Source: Nitrosospira sp. Is2 (GTDB lineage: Bacteria > Pseudomonadota > Gammaproteobacteria > Burkholderiales > Nitrosomonadaceae). From it: a stretch of DNA of 64,000 nt. Positions 36,159 through 44,919 of the stretch are shown here, in pieces (the first letter of the stretch is position 1; each line of letters begins with the position of its first letter). Made by a program: the position numbers and the translations under genes. Under the pieces are notes generated by a model. That model did no database searches and had not been told where the DNA came from. It saw only the letters and a program-made list of their open reading frames with translations. The DNA is taken from positions 2,728,001 through 2,792,000 of the forward strand of contig NZ_CP137134.1 in the NCBI RefSeq assembly GCF_033095785.1. Direction: 5' to 3'.

Positions 36159-36653
36159 ATGGCTCTGACGAATCCAAAGTTCGGTGTGGGTAATTTTGGT
36201 TACAAGGACGGCTGGCGCGTGAACGAGCACCCACGCTTTGTAGAGGATGTTACCGGCGATGGCAAGGCGGACATTGTTGGCTTCGCGCATGACGGGGTCT
36301 GGGTTTCGCAGAGCAATGGGGGTGGAGCTTTCCAGGCAGCGAAATTCGGCGTAGGTAGCTTTGGTTACAAGGATGGCTGGCGTGTTGATGAGCACTCACG
36401 CTTGGTAGAAGATGTTACCGGCGACCGCAAGGCGGACATTGTTGGCTTCGCGCACGACGGGGTCTGGGTTTCGGAGAGCAATGGCGACGGGACCTTCCAG
36501 GCAGCGAAGCTCGGGGTGGGTAATTTTGGTTACAAGGACGGCTGGCGCTTTGACGAGCACACGCGCTTTGTTGAAGACGTTACCGGCGATCACATGCCGG
36601 ACATTGTTGGCTTCGCGCACGACGAGGTCGGGGTTTCGGAGTGGTTCGTTTGA
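36159..36653 (+). CDS. FG-GAP/VCBS repeat protein with three near-identical repeats
   Basis: A 164-residue protein from ATG 36159 (GGAGG five bases upstream). After six residues it consists of three tandem 55-residue units: FGVGNFGYKDGW, an EDVTGDGKADIVGFAHDGVWVS block with the calcium loop D-x-x-G-D-x-x-x-D, and an SNGGGAF linker. The third unit is cut after VGVSEWFV. Such repeats form blades of beta-propellers, including sugar-binding lectins. There is no signal peptide, and three blades cannot close a usual seven-blade propeller, so it may be a fragment or assemble from subunits. It lies 113 bases right of the IS. Confidence 0.8.
   Translation: MALTNPKFGVGNFGYKDGWRVNEHPRFVEDVTGDGKADIVGFAHDGVWVSQSNGGGAFQAAKFGVGSFGYKDGWRVDEHSRLVEDVTGDRKADIVGFAHDGVWVSESNGDGTFQAAKLGVGNFGYKDGWRFDEHTRFVEDVTGDHMPDIVGFAHDEVGVSEWFV
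36177..36650 (+). repeat. 165-bp tandem repeat (three units, last partial)
   Basis: Units begin at 36177, 36342 and 36507, exactly 165 bases apart, and keep the reading frame of the FG-GAP gene. By my count 47 of 55 residues are identical between units one and two, and much of the DNA is identical too, which points to recent duplication. Confidence 0.85.
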
Positions 36654-37431
36654 TTACTTTGAGATAGCAACTTCCAGTAAATGTTTTTACACTATTTTAG
36701 GCTGGAGGTCGGGAAAGAGCAGGAGGTGGCGCGGGGTTTCGATAGCCCTAGCTCATGCCGGTGAACAGCAACTCCCCCTTGTGCAGCATTATCATCCATA
36801 GGTATAAACTGGGACCGGAATTGTATGAGGGGTGTGGTCGCCCAACCACTTAGGTGTATAGGAAGGGGAGGCATTTGAAATAGTCTTCTCGAGCCAATAG
36901 CAACACGTGAAGAGTGCAGACACCGACCTGTGCGGTTGTTTTCAGGGGCGTGATTGAAGCGGACAGCGGCTTGTTCCGAACGCCGCCGGCTTAAGAATGT
37001 CTTTGATAGAATTTCGGTCACGCGGACCAGCCTACATTAACTAGCGACCTGTAAGATATTGTCCCGGTCGGGGCAATAGCGCAACACAGAAATAGCGATG
37101 TTCATCAGCCCACAAGCCCACCTCTCGGGCAATTGCCATGTTGGTGCGTCTGGCAGATTCGAGCCCAAGACCCCATTCGTTCGTACCAGCCTAGCTCAAG
37201 ACTTTGACACATCCACTACCGTCTTTGAATCTACTTTTGCGGCCTTTTATCATTACTCGCTATTTTACGAACAGTTGCCACAAGGTACCAAGAACGATAG
37301 GCACTTGCTTATGCGATGCTTCCAGCAGACCTTTAACAATTATTTTTTTTGTTAATTTTACCTTGAACAGTTACCCCGGCGTTACCCTAAAATTTTATAG
37401 CTAAATATAAGCTACATAACCCCATGTTTTT
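36654..37431. other. Gene-free region with an IS remnant
   Basis: No gene is supported in these 778 bases. An 83-base block matches part of the neighbouring IS; the last 100 bases before the tRNA are AT-rich. This looks like decayed accessory DNA. Confidence 0.6.
37060..37142 (-). pseudogene. Remnant of an IS3-family orfB
   Basis: This block aligns without gaps to 35591-35673 of the complete IS; a 22-base core around TTCATCAGCCCACAAGCCC is identical. It corresponds to the N-terminal part of OrfB. The surrounding bases do not match, so it is a short scar of an older, diverged element. Confidence 0.75.
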
Positions 37432-37507
37432 TGGTGCCGACACCAAGATTCGAACTCGGGACCTTCTGATTACAAATCAGCTGCTCTACCAACTGAGCTA
37501 TGCCGGC
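37432..37507 (-). tRNA. tRNA-Thr (anticodon TGT)
   Basis: The 76-base minus-strand sequence folds as a cloverleaf: acceptor GCCGGCA pairs with TGTCGGC (one G-U), D arm GCTC/GAGC, anticodon loop TTTGTAA with TGT, T loop TTCGAAT, and an encoded CCA end. It lies 66 bases downstream of sspB on the same strand. Its 3' end faces the accessory region. Confidence 0.96.
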
Positions 37508-37573
37508 GTGGGTGCAATTATAGAGACTGCGAAGGAGGGGGGCAAACTGTAGTGCGGGGGAAAACGACTGGAG

Positions 37574-38002
37574 TTACTTGACGACCTGGAAGCGCCGTTT
37601 TTTACCTGCCGCAGATGAACCTTCCTGCGGGGAGGGCTGCTGTTTTTCCGGCTCTTCAATATTGGATTCATTTTGGGCCGTGGGAGTCTCTTCCTCCGGC
37701 GGAAAAAGAATACCTTTTGACGTTTCCTTGGCAAATATTCCCTGAACCGCGCTGACCGGTATTGAAACTTCGCGCGAGACACCGCTAAACCGGGCGGAAA
37801 ACTGGATCACATCATCGCCCAGGGTCAGGTGGTGCGCCGCATCATGACTCACGTTGAGTATGATTTCCCCGTTTTTTACAAACTCTTCGGGCACGCGGGT
37901 CTGCGCATCCACCTTAACCGACAGGTAAGGGGTAAAGCCGCTATCGGAGCACCATTCATAGATGGCCCGGATCAAATATGGCTTGGTGGACAGTTCTCTC
38001 AT
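37574..38002 (-). CDS. sspB: ClpXP specificity factor SspB
   Basis: A 142-residue adaptor that brings ssrA-tagged proteins to ClpXP. The conserved dimer/peptide-binding domain (1-110) shows STKPYLIRAIYEWCSDSG, TPYLSV, ILNVSHDAAHHL and AVQGIFAKETSKGI. The C-terminal tail (rich in E, P, Q) ends in the basic patch KKRRFQVVK, the expected ClpX-binding motif. It overlaps the sspA stop by four bases. Confidence 0.95.
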   Translation of the reverse strand: MRELSTKPYLIRAIYEWCSDSGFTPYLSVKVDAQTRVPEEFVKNGEIILNVSHDAAHHLTLGDDVIQFSARFSGVSREVSIPVSAVQGIFAKETSKGILFPPEEETPTAQNESNIEEPEKQQPSPQEGSSAAGKKRRFQVVK

Positions 38003-38598
38003 TTGCGCATCGCCTTCTCGGAAGCTGTCAGGGCATCGATAAACGCGGGCCTGCTAAACAGTCGTTCGGCAAATTTCAGCAGGGGCGCGGCCTGCTTGGG
38101 TAGTTGAACGCCATAGTGATCCAGCCTCCAGAGCAATGGCGCGATGGCGACATCGAGCATGGAAAATTCATCCCCAAGCATGTATTTCTGTTTGGCGAAT
38201 ACGGGCGCAATGACAGTCAGGTTATCGCGGATAGTCGTACGCGCCTTCTCTACCGCTTTTGGATTGCCCTCCTCGACCGCATCAATATGGCAGAACAATT
38301 CCTGTTCAAAACGGTGCAGAAAGAGCCGTGCGCGGGCGCGCATGACAGGATCCGCCGGCATCAACTGCGGATGAGGAAAGCGGTCGTCAATATATTCATT
38401 GATGATATTGGACTCGTACAAAATAAGGTCGCGTTCCACCAGCACCGGCACCCGGCCATAGGGGCTCATTACGGCCAGGTCTTCCGGCCTGTTGTGCAGG
38501 TCAACATCAATAATCTGAAAATCCATTCCCTTCTCGTACAGCACAATACGGCAGCGATGGCTGAACGGGCAGGTTGTTGCTGAGTACAACGTCATCAT
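37999..38598 (-). CDS. sspA: Stringent starvation protein A (GST fold)
   Basis: A 199-residue glutathione-transferase-like protein that binds RNA polymerase in stress. It begins MMTLYSATTCPFSHRCRIVL, then the conserved DVDLHNRPEDLAVMSPYGRVPVL, and a helical C-terminal domain (IAPLLWRLDHYGVQLP). It lies 54 bases after petC and is coupled to sspB; petABC-sspAB is a common order in betaproteobacteria. Confidence 0.95.
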   Translation of the reverse strand: MMTLYSATTCPFSHRCRIVLYEKGMDFQIIDVDLHNRPEDLAVMSPYGRVPVLVERDLILYESNIINEYIDDRFPHPQLMPADPVMRARARLFLHRFEQELFCHIDAVEEGNPKAVEKARTTIRDNLTVIAPVFAKQKYMLGDEFSMLDVAIAPLLWRLDHYGVQLPKQAAPLLKFAERLFSRPAFIDALTASEKAMRK

Positions 38599-38652
38599 AG
38601 GTTGTTACTTTCCGGGCGTGATTGGGAGAACGTTTTTACAGATGAGAACAGT

Positions 38653-39390
38653 TTAATGGATATCCTTCCAATATTCACGTTTAAGCGCATAGGTCAACCC
38701 CAGCATGGCGAAAAGGAAAAGCATCACAATTATTCCTACTTGCACCCGCTTTGTCGCCGCTGGTTCACCCAGGTAAACCAGGAAATTCACCAGGTCTGCC
38801 ACATACTTATCGTATTCGATTTTCGAAAGCGTCCCTGGTTTGTCCAGTTTCAGTTCTTTTAGTTCATGCTTGCCGCCATGGCCATCGTCAACCATGTTTA
38901 CCGCAACCGTTTGCTCTCCCTGCAATTCGTACAGCACATGCGGCATGGCGACCTTGTCAAACAGGAGATTATTCCATCCGGTAGCCGTGGAGTCATCGCG
39001 ATAGAAATTGCGAAGATAGGTGTACAGCCAATCGGGCCCCCGGGAACGGGCGATGACCGACAGATCGGGCGGGGCCACGCCAAACCATTGCTTGGCTTCT
39101 TTCTTTTTCATCGCGACGGTCATAAGCTCGCCCACCTTCTGACCGGTAAAGATCAGATTATCCTTGATCTGACCCTCGGTGAGGCCAAGATCACGGAGAC
39201 GGTTGTAACGCATGTATTCGGCGCTGTGGCATGTCATGCAATAGTTGACGAAGACCTGCGCGCCGCGTTGGAGGGAGATCTTATCGTTCGGCGCAAGCGG
39301 CGCGCGATCCAGTTTCATTTCCGAACTGCTGGCGAATGCGCTCAGCGGCACCAGCCACAACATACAAAAAACAACGGCAATTTTTCTCAT
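38653..39390 (-). CDS. petC: Cytochrome c1 (bc1 complex)
   Basis: A 245-residue membrane-anchored cytochrome c1. A signal peptide (1-20) precedes the mature part; haem binds at CMTCH (51-55), and the distal methionine is expected in KVAMPHVLYEL. The C-terminal helix (about 215-235) anchors it. Its start overlaps the petB stop by four bases. It passes electrons from the Rieske protein to soluble cytochrome c. Confidence 0.96.
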   Translation of the reverse strand: MRKIAVVFCMLWLVPLSAFASSSEMKLDRAPLAPNDKISLQRGAQVFVNYCMTCHSAEYMRYNRLRDLGLTEGQIKDNLIFTGQKVGELMTVAMKKKEAKQWFGVAPPDLSVIARSRGPDWLYTYLRNFYRDDSTATGWNNLLFDKVAMPHVLYELQGEQTVAVNMVDDGHGGKHELKELKLDKPGTLSKIEYDKYVADLVNFLVYLGEPAATKRVQVGIIVMLFLFAMLGLTYALKREYWKDIH

Positions 39391-40634
39391 TCTGTCACTC
39401 GCGTCGGTTCAGGCTTGGTTTTATCTATCTTGCTGTACCACGGCATAAGAATGAAGAAGGCAAAGTAAATTACCGTGAATATCTGCGCGAGCACTGTGTA
39501 AAGAGGCGTTGGCGATTTCGTGCCGAGCCAGCCAAGCACCAGGACGCTGATAACGAAAAGCGTGAGGGCGATCTTGAAATAAGGTCCCTTGTAGCGAATC
39601 GACTTAACCGGGCTGCGGTCCAGCCAGGGCAACAGGGCAAAGATGGCCACAGAACCGCCCATCAGCACGATGCCCCAGAGTTTCGCGTCTATCCAGAGGA
39701 AGTTGACCGTGACTGCCCTCAGCATCGAGTAGTACGGAGTGAAATACCATACCGGTGCGATATGGTCTGGCGTCTGCAACGTATTTGCCGGGATAAAATT
39801 GTTGTACTCGAGGAAGTAGCCGCCCATTTCGGGCATGAAAAAGATGATGCCGCAGAATACGATCAGAAATCCCACAACCCCGACAATATCCTTCACCGTG
39901 TAGTAGGGGTGAAACGGGATGCCATCCACGGGAACATGCGTTACAGGGTCCTTGTTTTTCTTGATTTCAATACCGTCCGGGTTGTTCGAGCCGACCTCAT
40001 GCAAAGCCACGATATGGACGAACACCAGTGTCACCAGCAGGACCGGCAGCGTGACGACGTGATAGGCGAAAAAGCGGTTGAGCGCGGCGTCAGACAACAT
40101 GAAATCCCCCAGAATCCAGTTCGACAGGGTGTGACCGATAACCGGAATCGCGCCTATCATGCTCACGATCACCTGCGCGCCCCAGTATGACATTTGTCCC
40201 CAGGGAAGGATGTAGCCCGTAAATGCCAGCATCATCAGGATGAAGAAGATACCCATGCCGATCAGCCACAGGAGTTCGCGCGGCTTACGGTAGGAGCCGT
40301 ACATCATTCCGCGGAACATGTGCAGATAGACGACGACGAAGAACATGGACGCGCCGGTGGAATGCATGTAGCGGATCAGCCAGCCGAAGTCCACATCCCG
40401 CATGATGTATTCCACCGATGCGAAAGCCATGCTGGCGTCCGGCTTGTAGTTCATGGTGAGGAAAATGCCGGTGAGAAGCTGATTGACCAGCACGAGCATG
40501 GCGAGCGAGCCGAAGTAATACCAGAAATTAAAGTTCTTCGGCGCGTAGTATTCGGCAAGATGATACTTCCAGGTGGAAGTCAAAGGAAAACGCGCGTCTA
40601 CCCACTCCAACATGGATTCCAGTCGCTTGCTCAT
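39387..40634 (-). CDS. petB: Cytochrome b (bc1 complex)
   Basis: A 415-residue integral membrane protein with eight helices and the four haem-ligating histidines (in YMHSTGASMFF, VVYLHMFRG, FFAYHVVTLPVLL and FVHIVALHEVGSNNP). The PEWY-like quinol site appears as APVWYFTP, with V-W instead of E-W, so the glutamate usually needed at this place is not evident at that exact position. The start codon shares one base with the petA stop. It oxidises ubiquinol. Confidence 0.95.
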   Translation of the reverse strand: MSKRLESMLEWVDARFPLTSTWKYHLAEYYAPKNFNFWYYFGSLAMLVLVNQLLTGIFLTMNYKPDASMAFASVEYIMRDVDFGWLIRYMHSTGASMFFVVVYLHMFRGMMYGSYRKPRELLWLIGMGIFFILMMLAFTGYILPWGQMSYWGAQVIVSMIGAIPVIGHTLSNWILGDFMLSDAALNRFFAYHVVTLPVLLVTLVFVHIVALHEVGSNNPDGIEIKKNKDPVTHVPVDGIPFHPYYTVKDIVGVVGFLIVFCGIIFFMPEMGGYFLEYNNFIPANTLQTPDHIAPVWYFTPYYSMLRAVTVNFLWIDAKLWGIVLMGGSVAIFALLPWLDRSPVKSIRYKGPYFKIALTLFVISVLVLGWLGTKSPTPLYTVLAQIFTVIYFAFFILMPWYSKIDKTKPEPTRVTE

Positions 40635-41239
40635 TATGCGGACTCCTTGCTATCAGATCCGATCAACAGACGGTTGTCGCTTAAATACGTGTGGGGAGGA
40701 ACGACAAGATTGGTGGGCGCGGGGACGTGCTTGTAGACACGGCCTGCAAGGTCGAACTTGGAGCCGTGGCAGGGGCAGAAGAAACCGCCCAGCCAGTCGG
40801 CGCCCAGGTCCGCAGGGGCGATATCCTTGCGGTACACCGGCGAACATCCCAAGTGGGTGCAGACGCCTTCGACGACCAGATATTCCGGTTTGATCGAACG
40901 CGCATCATTCTTCGCGTAGGGCGGTTGCTGAGGTTTTTCCGATTTGGGATCGGCCACCTGGCTATCAAGCTTTTTCAGAGTAGCCAGCATTTCTGGGGTA
41001 CGGTTCAGCACCCATACCACCTTGCCGCGCCATTCGACCAAAAGCAGCATGCCGGGCTCAAGCTTCGTGATGTCTACCTCGACCGGCGCGCCTGCCGCCT
41101 TCGCCCTTTCACTGGGCATCATGCTCATCACGAAGGGAGTCGCCACGCCAATGCTGGCAATTCCTCCCGCAATCGAAGTGGCGGCTATGAGAAAACGCCG
41201 TCTGCTATTTATCTCTTGTTTTTTCTCAGTATCTGCCAT
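40634..41239 (-). CDS. petA: Rieske iron-sulfur protein (bc1 complex)
   Basis: A 201-residue protein with a Tat-type N-terminus (NSRRRFLIAATS) and one membrane helix. The [2Fe-2S] cluster is bound by C127-T-H129-L-G-C132 and C155-P-C157-H158. It is the first gene of petABC and takes electrons from ubiquinol to cytochrome c1. Confidence 0.96.
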   Translation of the reverse strand: MADTEKKQEINSRRRFLIAATSIAGGIASIGVATPFVMSMMPSERAKAAGAPVEVDITKLEPGMLLLVEWRGKVVWVLNRTPEMLATLKKLDSQVADPKSEKPQQPPYAKNDARSIKPEYLVVEGVCTHLGCSPVYRKDIAPADLGADWLGGFFCPCHGSKFDLAGRVYKHVPAPTNLVVPPHTYLSDNRLLIGSDSKESA

Positions 41240-41615
41240 ATTTTGCAGTCCCCGTTTGTTGGTCTGGAACTGTTCTAAAAAATTTTGAAAAACTTAACCA
41301 TTTTAACATAGTATGTATTGGAAAATAAAATATTCCTGCGAAAAACTTACACATAGAGCAAGATGAGGGTACAGCAGATTCAACTTTCAGATCAATGAAC
41401 TGGGCACGTCTTCCCTGTTTTTCGCTCCCGTTTTCAGCAGCACAATCCGGAGTAACCTCCTCTGCGGTGGAACACGCCAAATCTCCCGGAATAGCATCGC
41501 TAAATTCGGAAAAAAACAGTACTGGGACGAATAATGGCCGTTTGAACCAAAAAGGGGGTGGCAGGCGCCCCGCCCGGCGCAGGTCGCGGCCATTCTGTTT
41601 TTCGAGTGAATAATT
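41240..41615. other. Divergent region between petA and yacG
   Basis: These 376 bases lie between genes read in opposite directions. Frames on the minus strand (41226-41645) and plus strand (41395-41613) have no family character. An AT-rich segment at about 41,285-41,335 is the likely petABC promoter zone, without a clear consensus. Confidence 0.5.
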
Positions 41616-41804
41616 ATGAAACGACCGATTGTTAATTGTCCGCAATGCGGCAAGATTATGGAGTGGGATCCCGCAAACCCTTACCGTCCATTTTGTTCCG
41701 AGCGTTGCAAGTTGATCGATCTCGGGCAGTGGGCATCGGAAGCGTATCGCATCCCGGAGGTGGAAAAAATGGAAGAAGATGAGACCGGCGAAGACGAGAA
41801 ATAG
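41616..41804 (+). CDS. yacG: YacG zinc-binding DNA gyrase inhibitor
   Basis: A 62-residue zinc protein with the motif C8-P-Q-C11 ... C27-x3-C31 and the family stretch [20 protein letters not shown]. YacG binds GyrB and blocks DNA binding by gyrase. The acidic C-terminal tail is typical. In related genomes it often lies with coaE and zapD, but those are not next to it here; it converges with the Nudix-TenI gene. Confidence 0.95.
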   Translation: MKRPIVNCPQCGKIMEWDPANPYRPFCSERCKLIDLGQWASEAYRIPEVEKMEEDETGEDEK

Positions 41805-41881
41805 CCGCCGGGACGATACGGGTCAGCGGTGAATGCCGCGCCATCGGTTCATACTGTGGCGCGTGAACAGGTCGTAACAGT

Positions 41882-42835
41882 TTAGCGGCCCATCGCCCTC
41901 ATGATGGCTATACCGTGGGCGCCATGTTCCCATGCGGTGGTTAAATCCTCCTGGCGTAATCCGCCGAGGGCATATACCGGGATGGAGCAATCGCGGATGA
42001 GCGCGGCGAACTTTCGCCAGCCCAGCGTAGGGATGCCGGGGTGGCTCAGCGTGGGCAGTACCGGAGCAAGCACAGCAAAATCCAGTCCCAACTGCTCGGC
42101 TCGGGCAAGTTCCTCAGCGTTATGACAGGACGCGCCGCACCATTCGGAGTTGGGGCGTGTCTCAAGATTCATCAGTTGTGCCGACGAAAAGTGAACCCCA
42201 TCTGCGCGGGCGTCCGGATAGAGGTTTTCATCGCTCCCACTTACGTTCACCAGCACTGTGGCATTGTAACGATGGGCAAGCGCAACTATTTCGCCGGTAA
42301 AAGCATGCAACGCTTTCTTCGTCATTGTTTTCTCTCGAACCTGCAGCAGCCGTACCCCGTCTTGCAACGCGCGCTCGACCCGGTCCAGCGTCGTTTCCGT
42401 TCCCCACTCGGCGGCATTGGTAATCGCATAAACCGCCGGTAGACGAAGTGCCTGCAGTATCGGGGCGTTGGCTGGAAGCATAGGTTCCACATTGACATTG
42501 CCCGCGGATTGCCACGACAGCTCCTGCTTCTCGCATGGCCGCGGCTCGCCATGCCACGCGACTACACGGTAAAAGCAGAGGCGTACCGTGGCATGGCTGT
42601 AGGTGAAGATACGGGTTATCCATGGATACGCCCGTTGAACATGGATCGCCAGTTCCTCCAGCAACTCCCGGTCGAGGGCATGCCTGAGCGGTTCCCCGGC
42701 ATTCACCTTTCCGCCGGGAAATTCCCAGTAGCCTGCATAGGGCTTGGCCTCCGGCCGGCGGGCGAGAAGAAAACTTCCGTCTGGGCGGGTGATGACCGCG
42801 ACCGCTACGTCAACAATTTTATGAGAATGAGGCAT
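41882..42835 (-). CDS. Nudix hydrolase-thiamine phosphate synthase-like (TenI) fusion
   Basis: A 317-residue two-domain protein. The N-terminal MutT-type Nudix domain (1-130) has the box G42-x5-E48-x7-R56-E57-L-L-E60-E61, with Ala for the last Gly. The C-terminal domain (about 135-317) is a TIM barrel of the ThiE/TenI family (RLLQVREKTMTKKAL, ADGVHFSSAQL, CHNAEELARAEQLG, VYALGGLRQEDL). It probably cleans oxidised nucleotides; the role of the TenI part in this known fusion is unsettled. Confidence 0.92.
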   Translation of the reverse strand: MPHSHKIVDVAVAVITRPDGSFLLARRPEAKPYAGYWEFPGGKVNAGEPLRHALDRELLEELAIHVQRAYPWITRIFTYSHATVRLCFYRVVAWHGEPRPCEKQELSWQSAGNVNVEPMLPANAPILQALRLPAVYAITNAAEWGTETTLDRVERALQDGVRLLQVREKTMTKKALHAFTGEIVALAHRYNATVLVNVSGSDENLYPDARADGVHFSSAQLMNLETRPNSEWCGASCHNAEELARAEQLGLDFAVLAPVLPTLSHPGIPTLGWRKFAALIRDCSIPVYALGGLRQEDLTTAWEHGAHGIAIMRAMGR

Positions 42836-43061
42836 GGTGGAGTAGGGAAACAGTCATCAGATAGCGGAGATCAGCTTTCTGAGTTCGCTAAGGGAGCGTT
42901 GCTAACGCCACGCTCTTGCGCCGGTTCAACCACATTCCCCGCCGGAACGAAGTGCGAGAATGAGAAAAAACGCTTCCCTGGCGTTGAAGGCCGCGCGGAG
43001 GCAAAGGAAAAGGCAGCCCGAAAAGAAGCTCAAGCCCGCGGGCGTTTTTTTCCTCACGTCA

Positions 43062-43946
43062 TCAACTATCCTGCCTCTCGCTGACGCTGGATTTTTGTTT
43101 TCCTGCCCAGTCGCGAGCGAACTGCCATGCGACGCGTCCACTACGCGAGCCGCGACCCAGTGCCCATTGCAGCGCGGCTGTTCTTGCCCGGAGATCCAGT
43201 TCCGGGATACCGAAATGAACAAGCCACTGCTCGACAATGTTCAGGTATTGATCCTGATCGAAGGAATGAAAAGATACCCATATCCCGAAACGTTCTGATA
43301 GAGAACTTTTTTCCTCCACCGTTTCGCTGGGATGGATCTCCGCGCCGTCATGCCGGGTATCCAGATTGTCCCGCATGAATTCGGGCATCAGATGACGGCG
43401 GTTGGAAGTCGCATAGACAAGGACATTTTCGGACGCGGTAGCAATCGATCCGTCCAGCACCACCTTTAACGCTTTGTAGCCGGGCTCATCCGATTCGAAT
43501 GAAAGATCATCGCAATACAGGATAAAGCGTTCAGGGCGATGGCATGTCTGTGCCACGATATCGTGCAAATCAGTGAGATGATGCTTTTCCACTTCGATCA
43601 AACGCAACCCCATGGGCGCGTATTTGTTCAGCATTGCTTTCACCAGGGATGACTTTCCGGTTCCGCGTGCCCCCGTAAGCAAGACGTTATTGGCGGGATG
43701 GCCTCGCACGAACTGACGTGTGTTCTGATCCACCAGGTTTTTCTGCCTCTCGATGCCCCGCAACGCATCGAAGGTGATGTGATGAGGCTGGGTGATGGGT
43801 TCGATGAACGCCTTATCGCCGTGTTTACGCCAGCGGAATGCCAGGGCGGCCTCCCAGTTCACGTCTGGCTGAGCCAGCGTGAGGAGTCCTTCCATACGGG
43901 AAAGCAGGGTCTCAGCCCGGTGGTAGAGGTTATTCCAATTATTCAT
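43062..43946 (-). CDS. DUF815 AAA ATPase
   Basis: A 294-residue P-loop ATPase of the DUF815 family. Walker A is G92-ARGTGKS (92-99), Walker B is FILYCDDLSFE, and sensor region VYATSNRRHLMPEFM follows. The C-terminal part with SLSERFGIWVSFHSFDQDQYL is diagnostic for the family, whose role is unknown. It lies about 225 bases upstream of the Nudix-TenI gene on the same strand. Confidence 0.92.
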   Translation of the reverse strand: MNNWNNLYHRAETLLSRMEGLLTLAQPDVNWEAALAFRWRKHGDKAFIEPITQPHHITFDALRGIERQKNLVDQNTRQFVRGHPANNVLLTGARGTGKSSLVKAMLNKYAPMGLRLIEVEKHHLTDLHDIVAQTCHRPERFILYCDDLSFESDEPGYKALKVVLDGSIATASENVLVYATSNRRHLMPEFMRDNLDTRHDGAEIHPSETVEEKSSLSERFGIWVSFHSFDQDQYLNIVEQWLVHFGIPELDLRARTAALQWALGRGSRSGRVAWQFARDWAGKQKSSVSERQDS

Positions 43947-44243
43947 GGGCAGGGGGAGTTATTCCATATGGCATGCACTCGCCGCAGGACGCCAAACGCC
44001 CGAATTATGGCGCGTTCCGGTCCTTTTGCTATGTGTGCTATCGTACTGAACCGCTCAGCTAAACGGGCCATGATTCGCTTGTTGCGAGGCATGGACACGG
44101 AGCGATCTGGCTCCATCGTAACAAAAATTGCCAAGAAGAAGCAAAGAAATGGCCCTTGCTGGTCTCTGATGGGTTAGCGCAATCGGAGAGTATCCGCTTT
44201 CCAGTACTTCATTCAAGTTTCAACAAATTTTGGAGAAAACATC

Positions 44244-44765
44244 ATGAAAAATATACCCACGAACAAATCAATTATTTCTCTCGCAATAGGCTCGGCTTTT
44301 GTCGCAACGCTGGGATCCGCTCCGATCGCTTCTGCGAATGAAAGCCCTTTCACCGTGCAATCGCTGGGTAAAGGCTACATGGTTGCGGAGTCTCACCAGT
44401 ATGGCGAGAAGAAGGACGGGTACGGAGAGAAAAAAGATGGCTACGGCGGAAAGAAAGATCGGGAGGGCCGCTGTGGGATGTCCATGGCCGACACCGACGG
44501 TGATGGCAAGGTGAGCAGGGAAGAACATGCGCGCCATGCAGACAAGATGTTCGATATGATGGACAAAAACAAGGATGGTTATATCGACAAGGATGAAGCC
44601 AGCGCGATGAGGAAGAAGCACGGTCATGGCCATGGTCAGTCCCGCGGAAATGCGTCCGGAGATCGGTCCGGCTACGGCGAAGGGCAAGGGCCCGGATACG
44701 GCGAAGGGTATGGAACGCGGTCGGGCGATCGCCAGCTGCAACACATGAAGCCGATGGACGAATAA
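44244..44765 (+). CDS. Secreted EF-hand protein with YGEKKDG repeats
   Basis: A 173-residue protein with a signal peptide (1-31, ending IASA) and GGAG nine bases before ATG 44244. After cleavage, a short repeat YGEKKDG occurs twice and then as YGGKKD (about 52-72). Two EF-hand calcium loops follow: DTDGDGKVSREE and DKNKDGYIDKDE. The C-terminal tail is rich in G, Y, H and R. It is probably a periplasmic calcium-binding protein; function unknown. Confidence 0.85.
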   Translation: MKNIPTNKSIISLAIGSAFVATLGSAPIASANESPFTVQSLGKGYMVAESHQYGEKKDGYGEKKDGYGGKKDREGRCGMSMADTDGDGKVSREEHARHADKMFDMMDKNKDGYIDKDEASAMRKKHGHGHGQSRGNASGDRSGYGEGQGPGYGEGYGTRSGDRQLQHMKPMDE

Positions 44766-44843
44766 GCATGGTCTTCGGCTGCTACTGTGGACAGGCCTGT
44801 GGAAACAGCCTGGTTCCAGATTGAGGTTAAGGGTTTAAATGTA

Positions 44844-44870
44844 GGGGCCGCGCATAAATTGCGCGGCCTC
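44844..44870. terminator. Hairpin between convergent genes
   Basis: GGCCGCGCA and its complement form an exact 9-base stem (extended by two pairs) with loop TAAAT. It lies between the stops of the EF-hand gene and argJ. It lacks a good T run on the plus strand, so terminator activity is only likely. Confidence 0.55.
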
Positions 44871-44919
44871 AGCCTTACACTTGAGAATCGCGTTGTTCGC
44901 CGGTGGTATGGCGCCGGCG

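Noticed and set aside
39336..40736. Long open frames on the plus strand opposite cytochrome b
   Set aside because: They are antisense to petB/petC, rich in His, Arg, Asp and Gln, and have no motif; the cytochrome genes are certain.
41226..41645. 139-codon minus-strand frame upstream of petA
   Set aside because: It overlaps the petA start and yacG, has no motif; the region is a divergent promoter.
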